This document shows, in pieces, positions 9,358-18,241 of a DNA stretch of 64,000 bases. A program made the translations under genes and the position numbers. The stretch covers positions 4,712,001-4,776,000 of the forward strand of contig NZ_CP114771.1 of NCBI RefSeq assembly GCF_027366395.1. Direction: 5' to 3'. The notes beneath the pieces are model-generated. The model searched no databases. It was not told where the DNA came from and saw only the letters and a list, made by a program, of their open reading frames with translations. The stretch is from Endozoicomonas sp. GU-1. GTDB taxonomy: Bacteria > Pseudomonadota > Gammaproteobacteria > Pseudomonadales > Endozoicomonadaceae. The stretch's first letter is position 1. Every line of letters starts with the position of its first letter.

Positions 9358-10299
9358 CTAGAGATAATCAAATAACGACAGGTTCGCTACTTCAGAAAGC
9401 CCTTTAAGAGCGGCTTCATATTGTACTTTCTGCTGATTCAGATGGCTGATGGCACTGACATAATCCAGATCACCCAGCTGACTCGCCTGTTCCTGAAAGT
9501 ACAGCCTGGCCTCGTGATGGTCACTGCGAATACCGTCCAGTGCTTTCATTCGGGTTCCCAGGGCGGCATGAACGCTGCCAGCCTGATTTTGTGCCTGGTC
9601 AAGCTGTACCAGGTAACCGGCAAGCAGCGTTGACAGGTTGGCGGGTGGAGCCTGAAGTGTCTGCGCTATCTGACCGAGCATGAGGATTACATTAAAACAT
9701 GATCCACCGTCGTTCACAGTAAAGCACAAAGCGTCAGCACTGTCCGTAGACGACATTGTTATATCAGAGGCGACTGTTATTTGCCGAATGTCGTTATTGT
9801 TATTAAAACTAAACGACTTTTTGCCATCACTGGCGGTGGCAACCGTCACCGGCGGTGTGCTGGTCCGGGAGCCGGAAAACAGGTAATAACCTTCGGCATC
9901 ACGGCTGTTTAGCAGCCCGATAATGGCGTTTCGCCACTGCACAACCTGCTGCCCGAGGGTGGCCAGGTCCACCACTGCCAGCCCGGGGTTGTTGGCCTGC
10001 AGCACCAGCGCCCGGATATCCTGCAGGTAGCCGGTATAACTCTGCAACAGGGTATCTTCCAGTTGCAGCTGGGAGGTCAGGGCAGTAATGGAATCCAGGT
10101 AATGGTTCGTCTGGCTGATCTCCCGTTGCACACTCTGCAGGTGCGTCCAGCTGCCCGGTGCCTTGGCTGGTTGGGTTATCTGTTTGCCCGTGGCCACCTG
10201 GTTCCAGCCTTCCAGCTGGTGCTGACTGATGTTTTGCAGATCCTGCAAAACCATGGCCTGCTGTTGTGCTGTGCTTATCCGCATCGGTCTCACCGACAA
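9358..10299 (-). CDS. flgL: Hook-filament junction protein FlgL (HAP3), set A
   Basis: FlgL links FlgK to the first flagellin subunits. The 313-residue product has flagellin-like helical ends: an N-terminal helix region (STAQQQAMVLQDLQNISQ, QVATGKQITQPAKAPG) and a C-terminal helix with LGDLDYVSAISHLNQQKVQYEAAL and the end LSLFDYL. The last motif is shared with FlgL of set B (LSLFNYL). Its start overlaps the end of flgK by ten bases, suggesting coupled translation, and fliC follows immediately. Confidence 0.88.
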   Translation of the reverse strand: MSVRPMRISTAQQQAMVLQDLQNISQHQLEGWNQVATGKQITQPAKAPGSWTHLQSVQREISQTNHYLDSITALTSQLQLEDTLLQSYTGYLQDIRALVLQANNPGLAVVDLATLGQQVVQWRNAIIGLLNSRDAEGYYLFSGSRTSTPPVTVATASDGKKSFSFNNNNDIRQITVASDITMSSTDSADALCFTVNDGGSCFNVILMLGQIAQTLQAPPANLSTLLAGYLVQLDQAQNQAGSVHAALGTRMKALDGIRSDHHEARLYFQEQASQLGDLDYVSAISHLNQQKVQYEAALKGLSEVANLSLFDYL

Positions 10300-11948
10300 A
10301 CTGCCAGCAATTCATCAATAATCATCTGACTGGTTCGTAACAGGCGTGCATTGGCCTGGTAGAACTGCTGGAATCGCAGCAGGTTAGCCGCTTCTTCATC
10401 CAGATTAACACCACTGAGACCCTCCCTCTCGGCAACCGCAGCCTGATATAAACTCTGACTGGTTTTCTGCTGTCGTACAGCGGAAGCCGTCTGGTTGGCA
10501 ACAGACGACTGAAGCAAAATATTAGCTTCCAGTACATCAGGAGAGCTCGCAGAATCACCGTTTAAACAGCCAAGCAGTGCCAGCAGATTCCGGTTGTCGC
10601 CGGGGCCTGAGCCTTGTGCCGCAAACGCCAGCTGCTCAGGGTCGTTAAGGACAATACTCAATTGTGTGGCTTCATGGCGCCAGGGCGTCAGCAGGAACTG
10701 ATCATTGATAGCCGGTGTTCCTGTCAGGTGAATGGTAAGGCCATCAATGGTAAAAGGCGTCGCTGCCGTCAGGCTGCCACTGAATGATTGCCCGTCCGAC
10801 AGCCTGGTTACACGACATTGATCAGAAGCCGTAAATACCAGCTGGTATTCCGATGGCACCAGCCGGGAAATATCGCCGATTGCAACGGTCAATGCCTCCG
10901 TCCCCGAAACCGTTGACGGCAGGACCCGCTGCTGCATGGCCGATGTCGAGTTGATATCCTGAAACAGTGGCTTACCTTTATCACCGACCAGATCAACACC
11001 CAGCTCCAGCTGTGAATTCACTTCCGAGGCCAGCACCACCGCCATCCGCCCCAGCTGATTGATGACCGGCATCAGCCCATCCCGATGGAGCTTTTGCAGC
11101 CCTGCCAACTGGCCCTGTTGCGGTGTGACCGGAACAGCGACGCCCGGGATATTGACCATCACATCGGGGTTCGTTGGGTCAGCAGCGTCCGGGTTGATAC
11201 TGAGGTCAAAATACTGCGTGCCAATGATCAGGGGAATCGCCCCCTGGCTGGATGGAATCACCAGGTTAACGGCATTATTGCTGTTGCGATAAACCTCCAC
11301 CGATACCTGTTCAGACAGCTGGTTAATCAGGTTGTCCCGCTGGTCCAGCAGGTCCGCACAGTTGCCATCGCTGATTTTATGATTGGAGCTATTGCCTTCG
11401 ATGATCTGTTTATTGAGATCAGCAATGGCCGCACCCAGCCGATTGGCCTCGGTGATCACATTGCGGATCTGACTGGTCCGTTGTTGCGAGATGACCTGCA
11501 GCTGCTGACCCAGGGTATGAAAACGGTCCACCAGTTGTCCGGCACTGCCCAGCCATTGCTGGCGCAAGGGTAGAGACTCCGGGCGTGTTTCCAGCCGTTG
11601 CAGGTTGCCGATAAAGCCATTGAGCACCCGGGTTAACCCGGTATCATCCCCGCCGAGCAACTGGTCCAGCTGAACCATGGGTACGGCAAAGCTGTCTGCC
11701 ATTGACTGGCTGGCACTGGCGCGAAACACCTGGTCGTTAAGATAGTCGTTCGATACCTGCATCAGATAAAGCACTCTGACGCCACCCAGTTGGTTCAGCA
11801 AACCGCCCCAGTGGCTCTGCTGGGTAATCAATACGGGTTGACGTCGACTAAACCAGGGGGTTTCGGCATTGGCAATATTATGGGCGGTATTATTTAACAG
11901 AATATCGGCAGTATTTACCCCGCTAAGCCCGATATGGTTGACGGTCAT
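10290..11948 (-). CDS. flgK: Hook-associated protein FlgK (HAP1), set A
   Basis: FlgK sits between hook and FlgL. In 552 residues the N-terminal rod/hook motif is clear (LNNTAHNIANAETPWFSRRQPV), as is the C-terminal axial motif (GVNLDEEAANLLRFQQFYQANARLL) seen in almost all FlgK proteins. FlgK of set B has the same motif GVNLDEEAASILRFQQ. Four-base overlap with the upstream flgJ and ten-base overlap with flgL show tight operon packing. Confidence 0.93.
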   Translation of the reverse strand: MTVNHIGLSGVNTADILLNNTAHNIANAETPWFSRRQPVLITQQSHWGGLLNQLGGVRVLYLMQVSNDYLNDQVFRASASQSMADSFAVPMVQLDQLLGGDDTGLTRVLNGFIGNLQRLETRPESLPLRQQWLGSAGQLVDRFHTLGQQLQVISQQRTSQIRNVITEANRLGAAIADLNKQIIEGNSSNHKISDGNCADLLDQRDNLINQLSEQVSVEVYRNSNNAVNLVIPSSQGAIPLIIGTQYFDLSINPDAADPTNPDVMVNIPGVAVPVTPQQGQLAGLQKLHRDGLMPVINQLGRMAVVLASEVNSQLELGVDLVGDKGKPLFQDINSTSAMQQRVLPSTVSGTEALTVAIGDISRLVPSEYQLVFTASDQCRVTRLSDGQSFSGSLTAATPFTIDGLTIHLTGTPAINDQFLLTPWRHEATQLSIVLNDPEQLAFAAQGSGPGDNRNLLALLGCLNGDSASSPDVLEANILLQSSVANQTASAVRQQKTSQSLYQAAVAEREGLSGVNLDEEAANLLRFQQFYQANARLLRTSQMIIDELLAVCR

Positions 11949-12223
11949 GGCTGGTCACCGGACAGTTTTTCCGCCAGCCGGTCCGCCAGACACTGTGCCA
12001 GCAACGCCCCGGCAAGTTCGTTCTGGAACAGTGATGCTGTGCCGTTGTGCTCTTTGCCGGCGAACAGTCCTGAGGTTTTCTGCAGATGACGGGTCACTTC
12101 CCCCAGCAACACCCGCATAAATTCACTGGATGATGCTTCAAAATCCCCGGTGCTGGTGGTGAGCGACCTGCCAGCCCCCACATCAATAGGCAGGGTGGGA
12201 TGGGACAACGGCGTGATAAGCAT
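11945..12223 (-). CDS. flgJ: Short FlgJ-like rod-binding protein, set A
   Basis: A 92-residue protein in the flgJ position between flgI and flgK. It matches only the N-terminal rod-scaffold domain of FlgJ (EFMRVLLGEVTRHLQ, FQNELAGALLAQCLADRLAE, comparable with the FESLFVNELLKSMRK and FDSQLAEHLS segments of set B FlgJ). The C-terminal muramidase domain of enterobacterial FlgJ is absent, so peptidoglycan opening must be done by another enzyme. It lacks the usual Phe/Met-rich first helix and is the most diverged of the rod genes here. Confidence 0.72.
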   Translation of the reverse strand: MLITPLSHPTLPIDVGAGRSLTTSTGDFEASSSEFMRVLLGEVTRHLQKTSGLFAGKEHNGTASLFQNELAGALLAQCLADRLAEKLSGDQP

Positions 12224-12236
12224 GGCAAATCTCCGA

Positions 12237-13337
12237 TTACATGATCACCAGTTCTCCCTCCATGGCCCCGGCTTCATGGATAGCCTGGAGAATCGAGATC
12301 AGATCACTGGGCGTCAGTCCGGCACTGTTCACCACATTAACAATATCGGACAGGCTGGTGGTGGCCGGGACAATAAACATGCCACCGGTTTTTTGTATGA
12401 TGTCGACGGTGCTTTGCTCCTCGATTTGTGTGGTCCCAAGAGAAAATGGGTTGGGCTGTATCACGCTGGGACGCTCCATGACTTTCACGGTGGTGGAACC
12501 ATTGCTCACGGCGACCGGGCGAATGCGAACATCAGCACCAATAACGATAGTACCGGTACGGGCATTAATCACGACGCGGGCCGGCATAACGCCCTGTGGA
12601 ATATCCAGAGTTTCCAGCATGGACAGAAATGTCACCCGATGATTCTGTCCCGCAGGGACCGTGACTTCAATCTGGCTGCCATCCACTCCCCGGGCAATAT
12701 GACTGCCAAAGTGATCATTGATAGCCTTGACCAGTAAACGGCTCTGGCTGTAATTCTGCTCCCTGAGATTTAATCGTACGACACCCGACGTTACTTCCGG
12801 GGGAATGATCGACTGTTCAATGGTGGCACCTCCCGGAATGCGTCCGACCGTCGTTGTATTGATACTGATCTGGGTGCCGGTAGCGCCCTGGGCAGACACT
12901 CCGCCAACAATCACGGAACCCTGGGCCAGGGCGTAGACCTGGCCATCAATACCCCGTAATGGTGACGCCAGAAGCACACCGCCACGGAGACTTTTGGCGT
13001 CACCAATCGATGAAACCATCACATCAAGCGTGGTTCCCGGGCGGGCAAAGGTGGGCAGGTTGGCACTGATACTGACGGCGGCGACATTTTTCATCCGCGG
13101 ATCACTCCCCGGGGGTAACTGAATACCAAACTGGCGCAGCATGTTGACCATGGACTGACTGGTAAAAACGGTTTGACGGGTCTGATCGCCAGTACCCTGC
13201 AAACCAACCACCAGACCATAGCCGATCAACTGGTTTTTGCGCACACCTTCTATATCGACCAGGTCCACCAGACGCACTGCCTGACTGATCGGCGAAAAAA
13301 CAAGCGTCATCAATAACAGCCAGACCAGCCTGTTCAA
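12237..13337 (-). CDS. flgI: Flagellar P-ring protein FlgI, set A
   Basis: FlgI forms the periplasmic P-ring bushing around the rod. The 366-residue product has a Sec signal peptide (about 1-20, ending SQA), the conserved start RLVDLVDIEGVRKNQLIGYGL, central motifs (SIGDAKSLRGG, LAQGS, GRIPGGA) and the C-terminal TPSDLISILQAIHEAGAMEGELV end. Length and motifs agree with the family. The start overlaps the stop of flgH by four bases. Confidence 0.95.
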   Translation of the reverse strand: MNRLVWLLLMTLVFSPISQAVRLVDLVDIEGVRKNQLIGYGLVVGLQGTGDQTRQTVFTSQSMVNMLRQFGIQLPPGSDPRMKNVAAVSISANLPTFARPGTTLDVMVSSIGDAKSLRGGVLLASPLRGIDGQVYALAQGSVIVGGVSAQGATGTQISINTTTVGRIPGGATIEQSIIPPEVTSGVVRLNLREQNYSQSRLLVKAINDHFGSHIARGVDGSQIEVTVPAGQNHRVTFLSMLETLDIPQGVMPARVVINARTGTIVIGADVRIRPVAVSNGSTTVKVMERPSVIQPNPFSLGTTQIEEQSTVDIIQKTGGMFIVPATTSLSDIVNVVNSAGLTPSDLISILQAIHEAGAMEGELVIM

Positions 13338-14038
13338 AATGGAAACCAGCTGCTGTTCAGAATACGGGAGAGCCAGCCCTGGGTGTTGGCCCGGGCCAGA
13401 TCACCCCGGCCGGTATAACTGATTTTTGCCTGGGCCAGACGCAGCGAGGAGACCTGGTTATCCTGGGAAACGTCTTCAGGACGGACCACGCCACTGACAA
13501 AGATGATCTCATCACCCTGATTAATCCGGACCATTTTGCTGCCCTTGACCAGAAGCGCACCACTGGGCAGCACTTTTTGCACGACTACGGTCACCGAGCC
13601 GGTTAGATGGTTTTGCTGGGAGGTCGATGCTTTGCCGCCAAAGTTACGGTTGCCGTTGAGTTGCATGTCCAGTTTCGGGTAATTTTTCCCGAACAGCGTG
13701 GGGGGCGCTATGCTGGCAGTGGCCTCTTTGCCCAGACTGGTATTGGCCTTTTTACTGGAGATGGTCATCTCCTTCAGGATGACGGTCAGAATATCGCCCG
13801 GACGATAGGCTTTCAAATCATCAAAAAGGCGCATACTGGTGGCATAAGTGTAAAGACTGCCCGGTGCCGGTGCCGGGGGAGCCTCCGGGGCACGGGTAAG
13901 CACGGGTTCAGTGTCTTCATCGGTGGAATCATTCAGGGGCTGATTCTGCGGCAATATCACCTGACAGCCTTGCAGCCCGATTACCAGCACTGCGACCGGC
14001 CAATAAAACGTTGATGTGATTGCTTTACCCATGGGCAA
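13334..14038 (-). CDS. flgH: Flagellar L-ring lipoprotein FlgH, set A
   Basis: FlgH builds the outer-membrane L-ring. It has a lipoprotein signal with lipobox LQGC (Cys25), then SLYTYATSMRLFDDLKAYRPGDILTV, the core motif VTVVVQKVLPSGALLVKG, VRPEDVSQDNQVSS and the C-terminal aromatic end SSWFPF, shared with set B (SPFFPF). At 234 residues it has the usual size. It is overlapped by flgI at its 3' end. Confidence 0.94.
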   Translation of the reverse strand: MPMGKAITSTFYWPVAVLVIGLQGCQVILPQNQPLNDSTDEDTEPVLTRAPEAPPAPAPGSLYTYATSMRLFDDLKAYRPGDILTVILKEMTISSKKANTSLGKEATASIAPPTLFGKNYPKLDMQLNGNRNFGGKASTSQQNHLTGSVTVVVQKVLPSGALLVKGSKMVRINQGDEIIFVSGVVRPEDVSQDNQVSSLRLAQAKISYTGRGDLARANTQGWLSRILNSSWFPF

Positions 14039-14044
14039 TTCCGG

Positions 14045-14827
14045 TTAACTGCTTTTCACCAGATATTCCTGGGAGTTACTGGCAACGTCGATGGCTCTGG
14101 CCTGCATTTCATAAGCCCGCTGAATCATGATCAGATTGACCAGCTCTTCCACCACATCCACGTTGGAGGCTTCAAGGGAAAACTGCCGGATTTCCCCCAG
14201 ACCATTGGTGCCGGGAACGCTCTCTACCGGCGCACCGCTGGCAGCGGTTTCCAGATAGAAGTTATCGCCGATGGCCTGCAGCCCCATGGGATTCATGAAG
14301 TTCACCAGGGAAATCTGCCCCAGAATCTGGGCTTCCGGACTGCCGGGCATGGCGACGGATACCGTACCATCCTGGCCAATCGTGATGTTCCGGGCTTCCA
14401 CCGGGATGGAAATCACCGGTTCTATAGGCTGACCGGTGGCCATCACGATGTCACCTTCTGCATTGAGCTGCAGCTGCCCGTTACGGGTATAGGCCATCTC
14501 TCCGGAAGGCAATTGAACCTGCAGAAAACCATCGCCCACAATCGCCAGATCCAGCGCATTACCGGTATTCTGGATATTGCCATAGGTAAATATTTTCTGG
14601 GTGGCGGTGATTCTGGCACCTGTACCGACCTGCAGACCACTGGGCAGCTCATCCGCACCGTTGGCCATCGCGCCGGCCTGTTTCAGGGTGGTATAAAACT
14701 GATCCGCGGCCACCACCCGTTCTTTTTTATAGCCATAGGTGCTGATATTACTGAGGTTCTGGGAAGCGGCCATCATTCTCGCATCCTGCAGGGTCAGGCC
14801 ACCCTGGTTGATCCAGAGACTGTTCAT
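14045..14827 (-). CDS. flgG: Distal rod protein FlgG, set A
   Basis: FlgG forms the distal rod of the drive shaft. The 260-residue protein has the rod signature near the N-terminus (AASQNLSNISTYGYKKER, diverged from the usual NNLANVNTxGFK), the diagnostic LPSGLQVGTGARITATQKIFTYGN block and the C-terminal VVEELVNLIMIQRAYEMQARAI motif. The set B copy is much closer to the family consensus, which marks set A as the diverged, lateral-type system. Confidence 0.93.
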   Translation of the reverse strand: MNSLWINQGGLTLQDARMMAASQNLSNISTYGYKKERVVAADQFYTTLKQAGAMANGADELPSGLQVGTGARITATQKIFTYGNIQNTGNALDLAIVGDGFLQVQLPSGEMAYTRNGQLQLNAEGDIVMATGQPIEPVISIPVEARNITIGQDGTVSVAMPGSPEAQILGQISLVNFMNPMGLQAIGDNFYLETAASGAPVESVPGTNGLGEIRQFSLEASNVDVVEELVNLIMIQRAYEMQARAIDVASNSQEYLVKSS

Positions 14828-14840
14828 AGGGATTCTCTCA

Positions 14841-15584
14841 TTAGCGACGGGTCAGGTTCAGCAATTCATTGCCTCGTCCGGCCATCTGATCAAAGGCTGA
14901 TAACATACGGACATGGAGGTCCATGGTTTTTCCAGCTTCCACCACATTCAGGTACTCCGCCATCAGGTCAACATTGCTCTCTTCAAGCGCCCCGCTGACC
15001 ATCTTAACCCGTGGATCAGGGACTGGCGCACTGCCATCCGCCAGCCTGAACAGGCCATTCGGGCTCCGAATCAGGTTGGCCTCGGGGGGATTGGCAAAGC
15101 GGATACGCCCCACCTCTTCAACGTCCTGACTGCCGGCAGGAATGATATTGACCGAACCCTCACTGCCAATGGTCAGCTGACTGAATGCAGGAATGGTCAA
15201 CGGCCCCGTCTGCCCCATGACGCGGGCACCATTGCCGGTCAACACCTCACCCGTTACGGTCAGACTGAGCAAACCGTTTCGGGTCAGCCCTGCCTTTCCG
15301 CTGGCATCCTGCACCACTAACCATCCGGCACCGTCGATGGCGACATCCAGCTGACGTCCTGTGGGTCTCAGAGAGCCGCTGGTAAAATTGGTGGCAGCCT
15401 GAAGGGAAAATGCGGGAGCCCGTTGTTGGGCCATCGCCGTCTGTGTCTGTGCCAGTTTTTGGGTAAATACCGAGTCGCCCCGGTAACCGGGCACCGACTG
15501 ACCGGATAAATTACCCGCAAACACGGACAGGCTTTGCCAGATGCGTTCGGCGCTGGCGGTGGTCATCTGCATTCCGGAAAACAT
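14841..15584 (-). CDS. flgF: Proximal rod protein FlgF, set A
   Basis: Rod protein of 247 residues between flgE and flgG. It shows the FlgF/FlgG fold motifs: LDVAIDGAGWLVVQDASGKAGLTRNG, a beta-rich middle, and a C-terminal LEESNVDLMAEYLNVVEAGKTMDLHVRML. The N-terminal axial motif is degenerate (SLSVFAGNLSGQSVPGYRGD) compared with set B (HANNLANSSTPGFRRD). Order E-F-G on one strand with short gaps supports the assignment. Confidence 0.88.
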   Translation of the reverse strand: MFSGMQMTTASAERIWQSLSVFAGNLSGQSVPGYRGDSVFTQKLAQTQTAMAQQRAPAFSLQAATNFTSGSLRPTGRQLDVAIDGAGWLVVQDASGKAGLTRNGLLSLTVTGEVLTGNGARVMGQTGPLTIPAFSQLTIGSEGSVNIIPAGSQDVEEVGRIRFANPPEANLIRSPNGLFRLADGSAPVPDPRVKMVSGALEESNVDLMAEYLNVVEAGKTMDLHVRMLSAFDQMAGRGNELLNLTRR

Positions 15585-15597
15585 GGCCAGGTGCCTG

Positions 15598-16812
15598 TCA
15601 GGTGAGATTGATCAGTGTTTGTGACAGGACATCTTCTGCCTGGAAAGCCTTGGCGCTAACCTGAAAGTTGCGCTGGGCGAGAATGACATCCGACAGCCCG
15701 CTGGCCAGATCCACATTGGACTGTTCAACAAACCCCGCCTTGATAAGGCCCGCACCATTCAGGCCCGATGGATTAAAGAGCGGAGTGCCGGATACCATAG
15801 ACGACATCCAGGTATTATTCCCATTAACCACTAACCCGTTATCATTGGGAAACGTAGCCAGTGCCACCTGCCCAAGCAGGTATTGCTCACCATTGCTGTA
15901 GCTACCCTGCAGAAAACCGTTGTCGCCAAAACTGACCTGGTTCAGGCTGCCCGCCATTTGCCCGTCAACCACCTGGGGACGAAATGCCGAATCGATTGCG
16001 AACTGGGTGATGCCGGAAAAGTCCATGGCCACGGGATGGAGAACGGCACCAGAGGGCAGCACCGGTGGTGTCAGTGAAAACTGCGCATCGGCGGGTGTCT
16101 GCAACAGGCCTGAGCTGTTGAATGTCAGTTCTTCTGTCGGTCTGATGGTTTGGACGGGCTGTCCATCCAGCTGAAATTCAAGCTGCCACCGATTAATCCC
16201 GGTTTTGGTGAAATAGCTACCCAGCGTATGTTGTTCGCCAAGGCTATCGAAAATATTCAGCGCTCCGTACCAGCTGAATGTCCTTGGGTCTGACGGGTTA
16301 AGGGCAACCGTCGTACGATTAATCACCGGTTCACTGGCATTGAGGTTAATGGTAGCTGATGCTTTGGTGGTTGCTTTGCCTGGCCGGTTAGCCTGACTGA
16401 CCTGCAAGTCAACCAGTTTTGAGGTATCAACCGCACCCTGATTATTGACACCAAAGCCCCTGAGGCGGTAACCACTGGGGTTCACCAGATAATGCTCCTT
16501 ATCCTGTGTAAACAAGCCTGCCCGGCTGAAGAGCTGCTCTCCATTATTGCCAAGAACAAAAAAGCCCTTACCATCAATACCCAGATCAAAGGCATTACCC
16601 GATTGCGTCAACTGTCCCTGGGCAAACTCCTGCCGGGTTGCCAGCAGAGTGACCCCGGCCATATCCACCGATGCAGTTCCCGCCTGGGCATAGACATCAC
16701 CAAGAATCGCCCGAAACGATTTATAACCATTCGTTTCCGAATTGGTCAGGTTCTGGCTGGCTATATCCAGCTGGCTTCGGGCAGCATTCATGCCCGTGAT
16801 ACTGATTGACAT
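15598..16812 (-). CDS. flgE: Flagellar hook protein FlgE, set A
   Basis: Hook subunit, 404 residues. Conserved N-terminus (SITGMNAARSQLDIASQNLTN, NGYKSFRAILGDVYAQ), the LGIDGKGFFVLGNNGEQLFSRAG block, the NDNGLVVNGNNTW segment and the C-terminal axial helix (EQSNVDLASGLSDVILAQRNFQVSAKAFQAEDVLSQTLINL). Length is almost the same as set B FlgE (405), although the two sequences differ strongly. Upstream flgD is 38 bp away. Confidence 0.93.
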   Translation of the reverse strand: MSISITGMNAARSQLDIASQNLTNSETNGYKSFRAILGDVYAQAGTASVDMAGVTLLATRQEFAQGQLTQSGNAFDLGIDGKGFFVLGNNGEQLFSRAGLFTQDKEHYLVNPSGYRLRGFGVNNQGAVDTSKLVDLQVSQANRPGKATTKASATINLNASEPVINRTTVALNPSDPRTFSWYGALNIFDSLGEQHTLGSYFTKTGINRWQLEFQLDGQPVQTIRPTEELTFNSSGLLQTPADAQFSLTPPVLPSGAVLHPVAMDFSGITQFAIDSAFRPQVVDGQMAGSLNQVSFGDNGFLQGSYSNGEQYLLGQVALATFPNDNGLVVNGNNTWMSSMVSGTPLFNPSGLNGAGLIKAGFVEQSNVDLASGLSDVILAQRNFQVSAKAFQAEDVLSQTLINLT

Positions 16813-16850
16813 AGACGCTTACCTCTCCGATTAGACAACAACCGTCAAGC

Positions 16851-17528
16851 TTATGGTCGGGTCACGGAACCAATGCTGGACAGTGCCACTGGCTCCATTG
16901 CCTCAAGCCTGATCTGCGGTGCCTGATCAGAGCCGTTGAAAACAATACTGTTTGCTTTACTGACCAGTTGCACAGGAACCACTTCACTAGCACCATCCAG
17001 GGTACTTTGCAGCCAGTACTGACCATGAGGCAGCGAGCCAAACAGTTGGACCAGGCTTTTCTTTATGGAAGTACCTGGTGACTCATTATGACGCCCCTGA
17101 TAATGGGCTTCTTTTACCGGGGTACCATTTTGATCGGTGAGCAAAAAATGCAACAAGTGCCCTGTACCGGGCGAAGGAAAGGCCAGGGCTAATTTATTCC
17201 CATCGCCATTGAATGAAAAATGGCGGGCATCAATAGCGACCTCCTGACCCAGCAGTGCCGTAGCGCTGGACAGTTGGGCCGTTGCAAACTGATCGCTCAA
17301 CCGGCTGATACCGGCGTGGATATCTCTTAACTCTGACACGGAAGTCATGGCCGCCAGCTGATTCAGCAGATCACCGCTTTCCATCGGTTCAAGCGGGTTC
17401 TGGTGCTTAAGTTGAGTAATCAACAACGTCATAAAGTTTTTACTCAAGGCACTGGAACTGTCGGGGGAAGGCAACGACGAAGCGCTACCACCGATGAAGG
17501 GCACTTCGTGTTGAATGGATGAAATCAT
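16851..17528 (-). CDS. flgD: Hook cap / assembly protein FlgD, set A
   Basis: FlgD is the temporary cap for hook assembly. It has the family motif near residue 30 (KNFMTLLITQLKHQNPLEPMESGDLLNQLAAMTSVSEL) and later an Ig-like beta region (FSFNGDGNKLALAFP). I start it at the ATG at 17528 (225 residues) because AGGTGG lies eight to nine bases upstream; a GTG at 17540 would add four residues. A solo MITE end (17559-17587) separates it from flgC. Confidence 0.88.
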   Translation of the reverse strand: MISSIQHEVPFIGGSASSLPSPDSSSALSKNFMTLLITQLKHQNPLEPMESGDLLNQLAAMTSVSELRDIHAGISRLSDQFATAQLSSATALLGQEVAIDARHFSFNGDGNKLALAFPSPGTGHLLHFLLTDQNGTPVKEAHYQGRHNESPGTSIKKSLVQLFGSLPHGQYWLQSTLDGASEVVPVQLVSKANSIVFNGSDQAPQIRLEAMEPVALSSIGSVTRP

Positions 17529-17558
17529 AGTGATACCCACCTGTCATATCGATTTACA

Positions 17559-17587
17559 GGGCAGTCTATTCTCGGACAGCCTCCTAG
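17559..17587. repeat. Solo 29-bp MITE end at the flgC stop codon (set A)
   Basis: The 29 bases are identical to the right end of the full MITE at 18213-18241 and finish in CCTCCTAG. The CTA at 17584-17586 is the TAG stop of flgC on the minus strand. It could be the remains of an excised or deleted element. Confidence 0.75.
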
Positions 17588-18018
17588 CCATGAACACCGA
17601 TCAGCTCCAGTGCCTGGCCCTGCATTTGACGGGCGCTGGTGAACACCGAGACAGCTGCATCAAAAGACCGGGCTGCCGAAATCATGGTCGCCATTTCTTC
17701 AATCGTGCTGATATTCGGGTAAAACACTTCACCGTTAGCATTAGCCAGAGGATGGCCCGGTTGATAGCGCACCTGGGGAGGTGACTTATCTTTGATAATG
17801 CCCGCTACTGCAACGGTAAACGCCGGAATATTCTCTCTGGCAGCGGAGCCAGCATCTACGGTTCTGGCCTGAAGTAACGCTCGCCCCGGCCGCAGCACCT
17901 CAGCAGCAGAAGCTGCTGCAACCTCATTGTAAGAGAGCGCCTCGGCCACCAGTGTCATACGGGTTGCCTGGGCGACCATGGCGTAGCCAGACATAGCCTG
18001 AACCAACTGCAGACTCAT
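17584..18018 (-). CDS. flgC: Proximal rod protein FlgC, set A
   Basis: Rod protein of 144 residues. The C-terminal half carries the FlgC signature: ANGEVFYPNISTIEEMATMISAARSFDAAVSVFTSARQM, parallel to DESGYVYYPDVNVIQEMADMLSATRSYQSSMEVMVSARK in set B. The N-terminal axial motif is strongly degenerate (VAEALSYNEVAAAS rather than ASNLANMSS). The TAG stop is provided by the CTAG end of a repeat. It is separated from flgB by a 168-bp MITE. Confidence 0.85.
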   Translation of the reverse strand: MSLQLVQAMSGYAMVAQATRMTLVAEALSYNEVAAASAAEVLRPGRALLQARTVDAGSAARENIPAFTVAVAGIIKDKSPPQVRYQPGHPLANANGEVFYPNISTIEEMATMISAARSFDAAVSVFTSARQMQGQALELIGVHG

Positions 18019-18055
18019 GGGGTACTCACTTCATCGAATTAACAGTTTATGACGT

Positions 18056-18077
18056 CTATTTTCGGTCAGGCTCCTAG
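18056..18077. repeat. Degenerate solo MITE end adjoining the full MITE
   Basis: CTATTTTCGGTCAGGCTCCTAG is a diverged copy of the MITE terminal repeat (three substitutions from the 18220-18241 end). It shares its final CTAG with the first four bases of the complete element at 18074, suggesting a nested or repeated insertion at the same CTAG target. The flanking bases are otherwise unremarkable. Confidence 0.6.
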
Positions 18078-18241
18078 GAGGCTGTCCGAGAATAGTGCCC
18101 GTAGCGAGGATGGCAGAAAATTGAGGATAAAAATTTCGTTTTGTGAGGTGAATAGTGGGGCTATTTGCCGAACAAAACGGAATTTTTAGACCAATTTGCT
18201 GCCACCGCAGTAGGGCAGTCTATTCTCGGACAGCCTCCTAG
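18074..18241. mobile_element. 168-bp MITE between flgB and flgC (set A)
   Basis: The element starts CTAGGAGGCTGTCCGAGAAT and ends with its exact inverse over 22 bp. It has no coding capacity. The outer roughly 55 bp on each side match, in inverted orientation, the equally long element at 54824-54991, while the cores differ. Its CTAG end supplies the TAG stop of flgB. The CTAG ends would suit an IS5-type transposase in trans, which is inference. Confidence 0.82.
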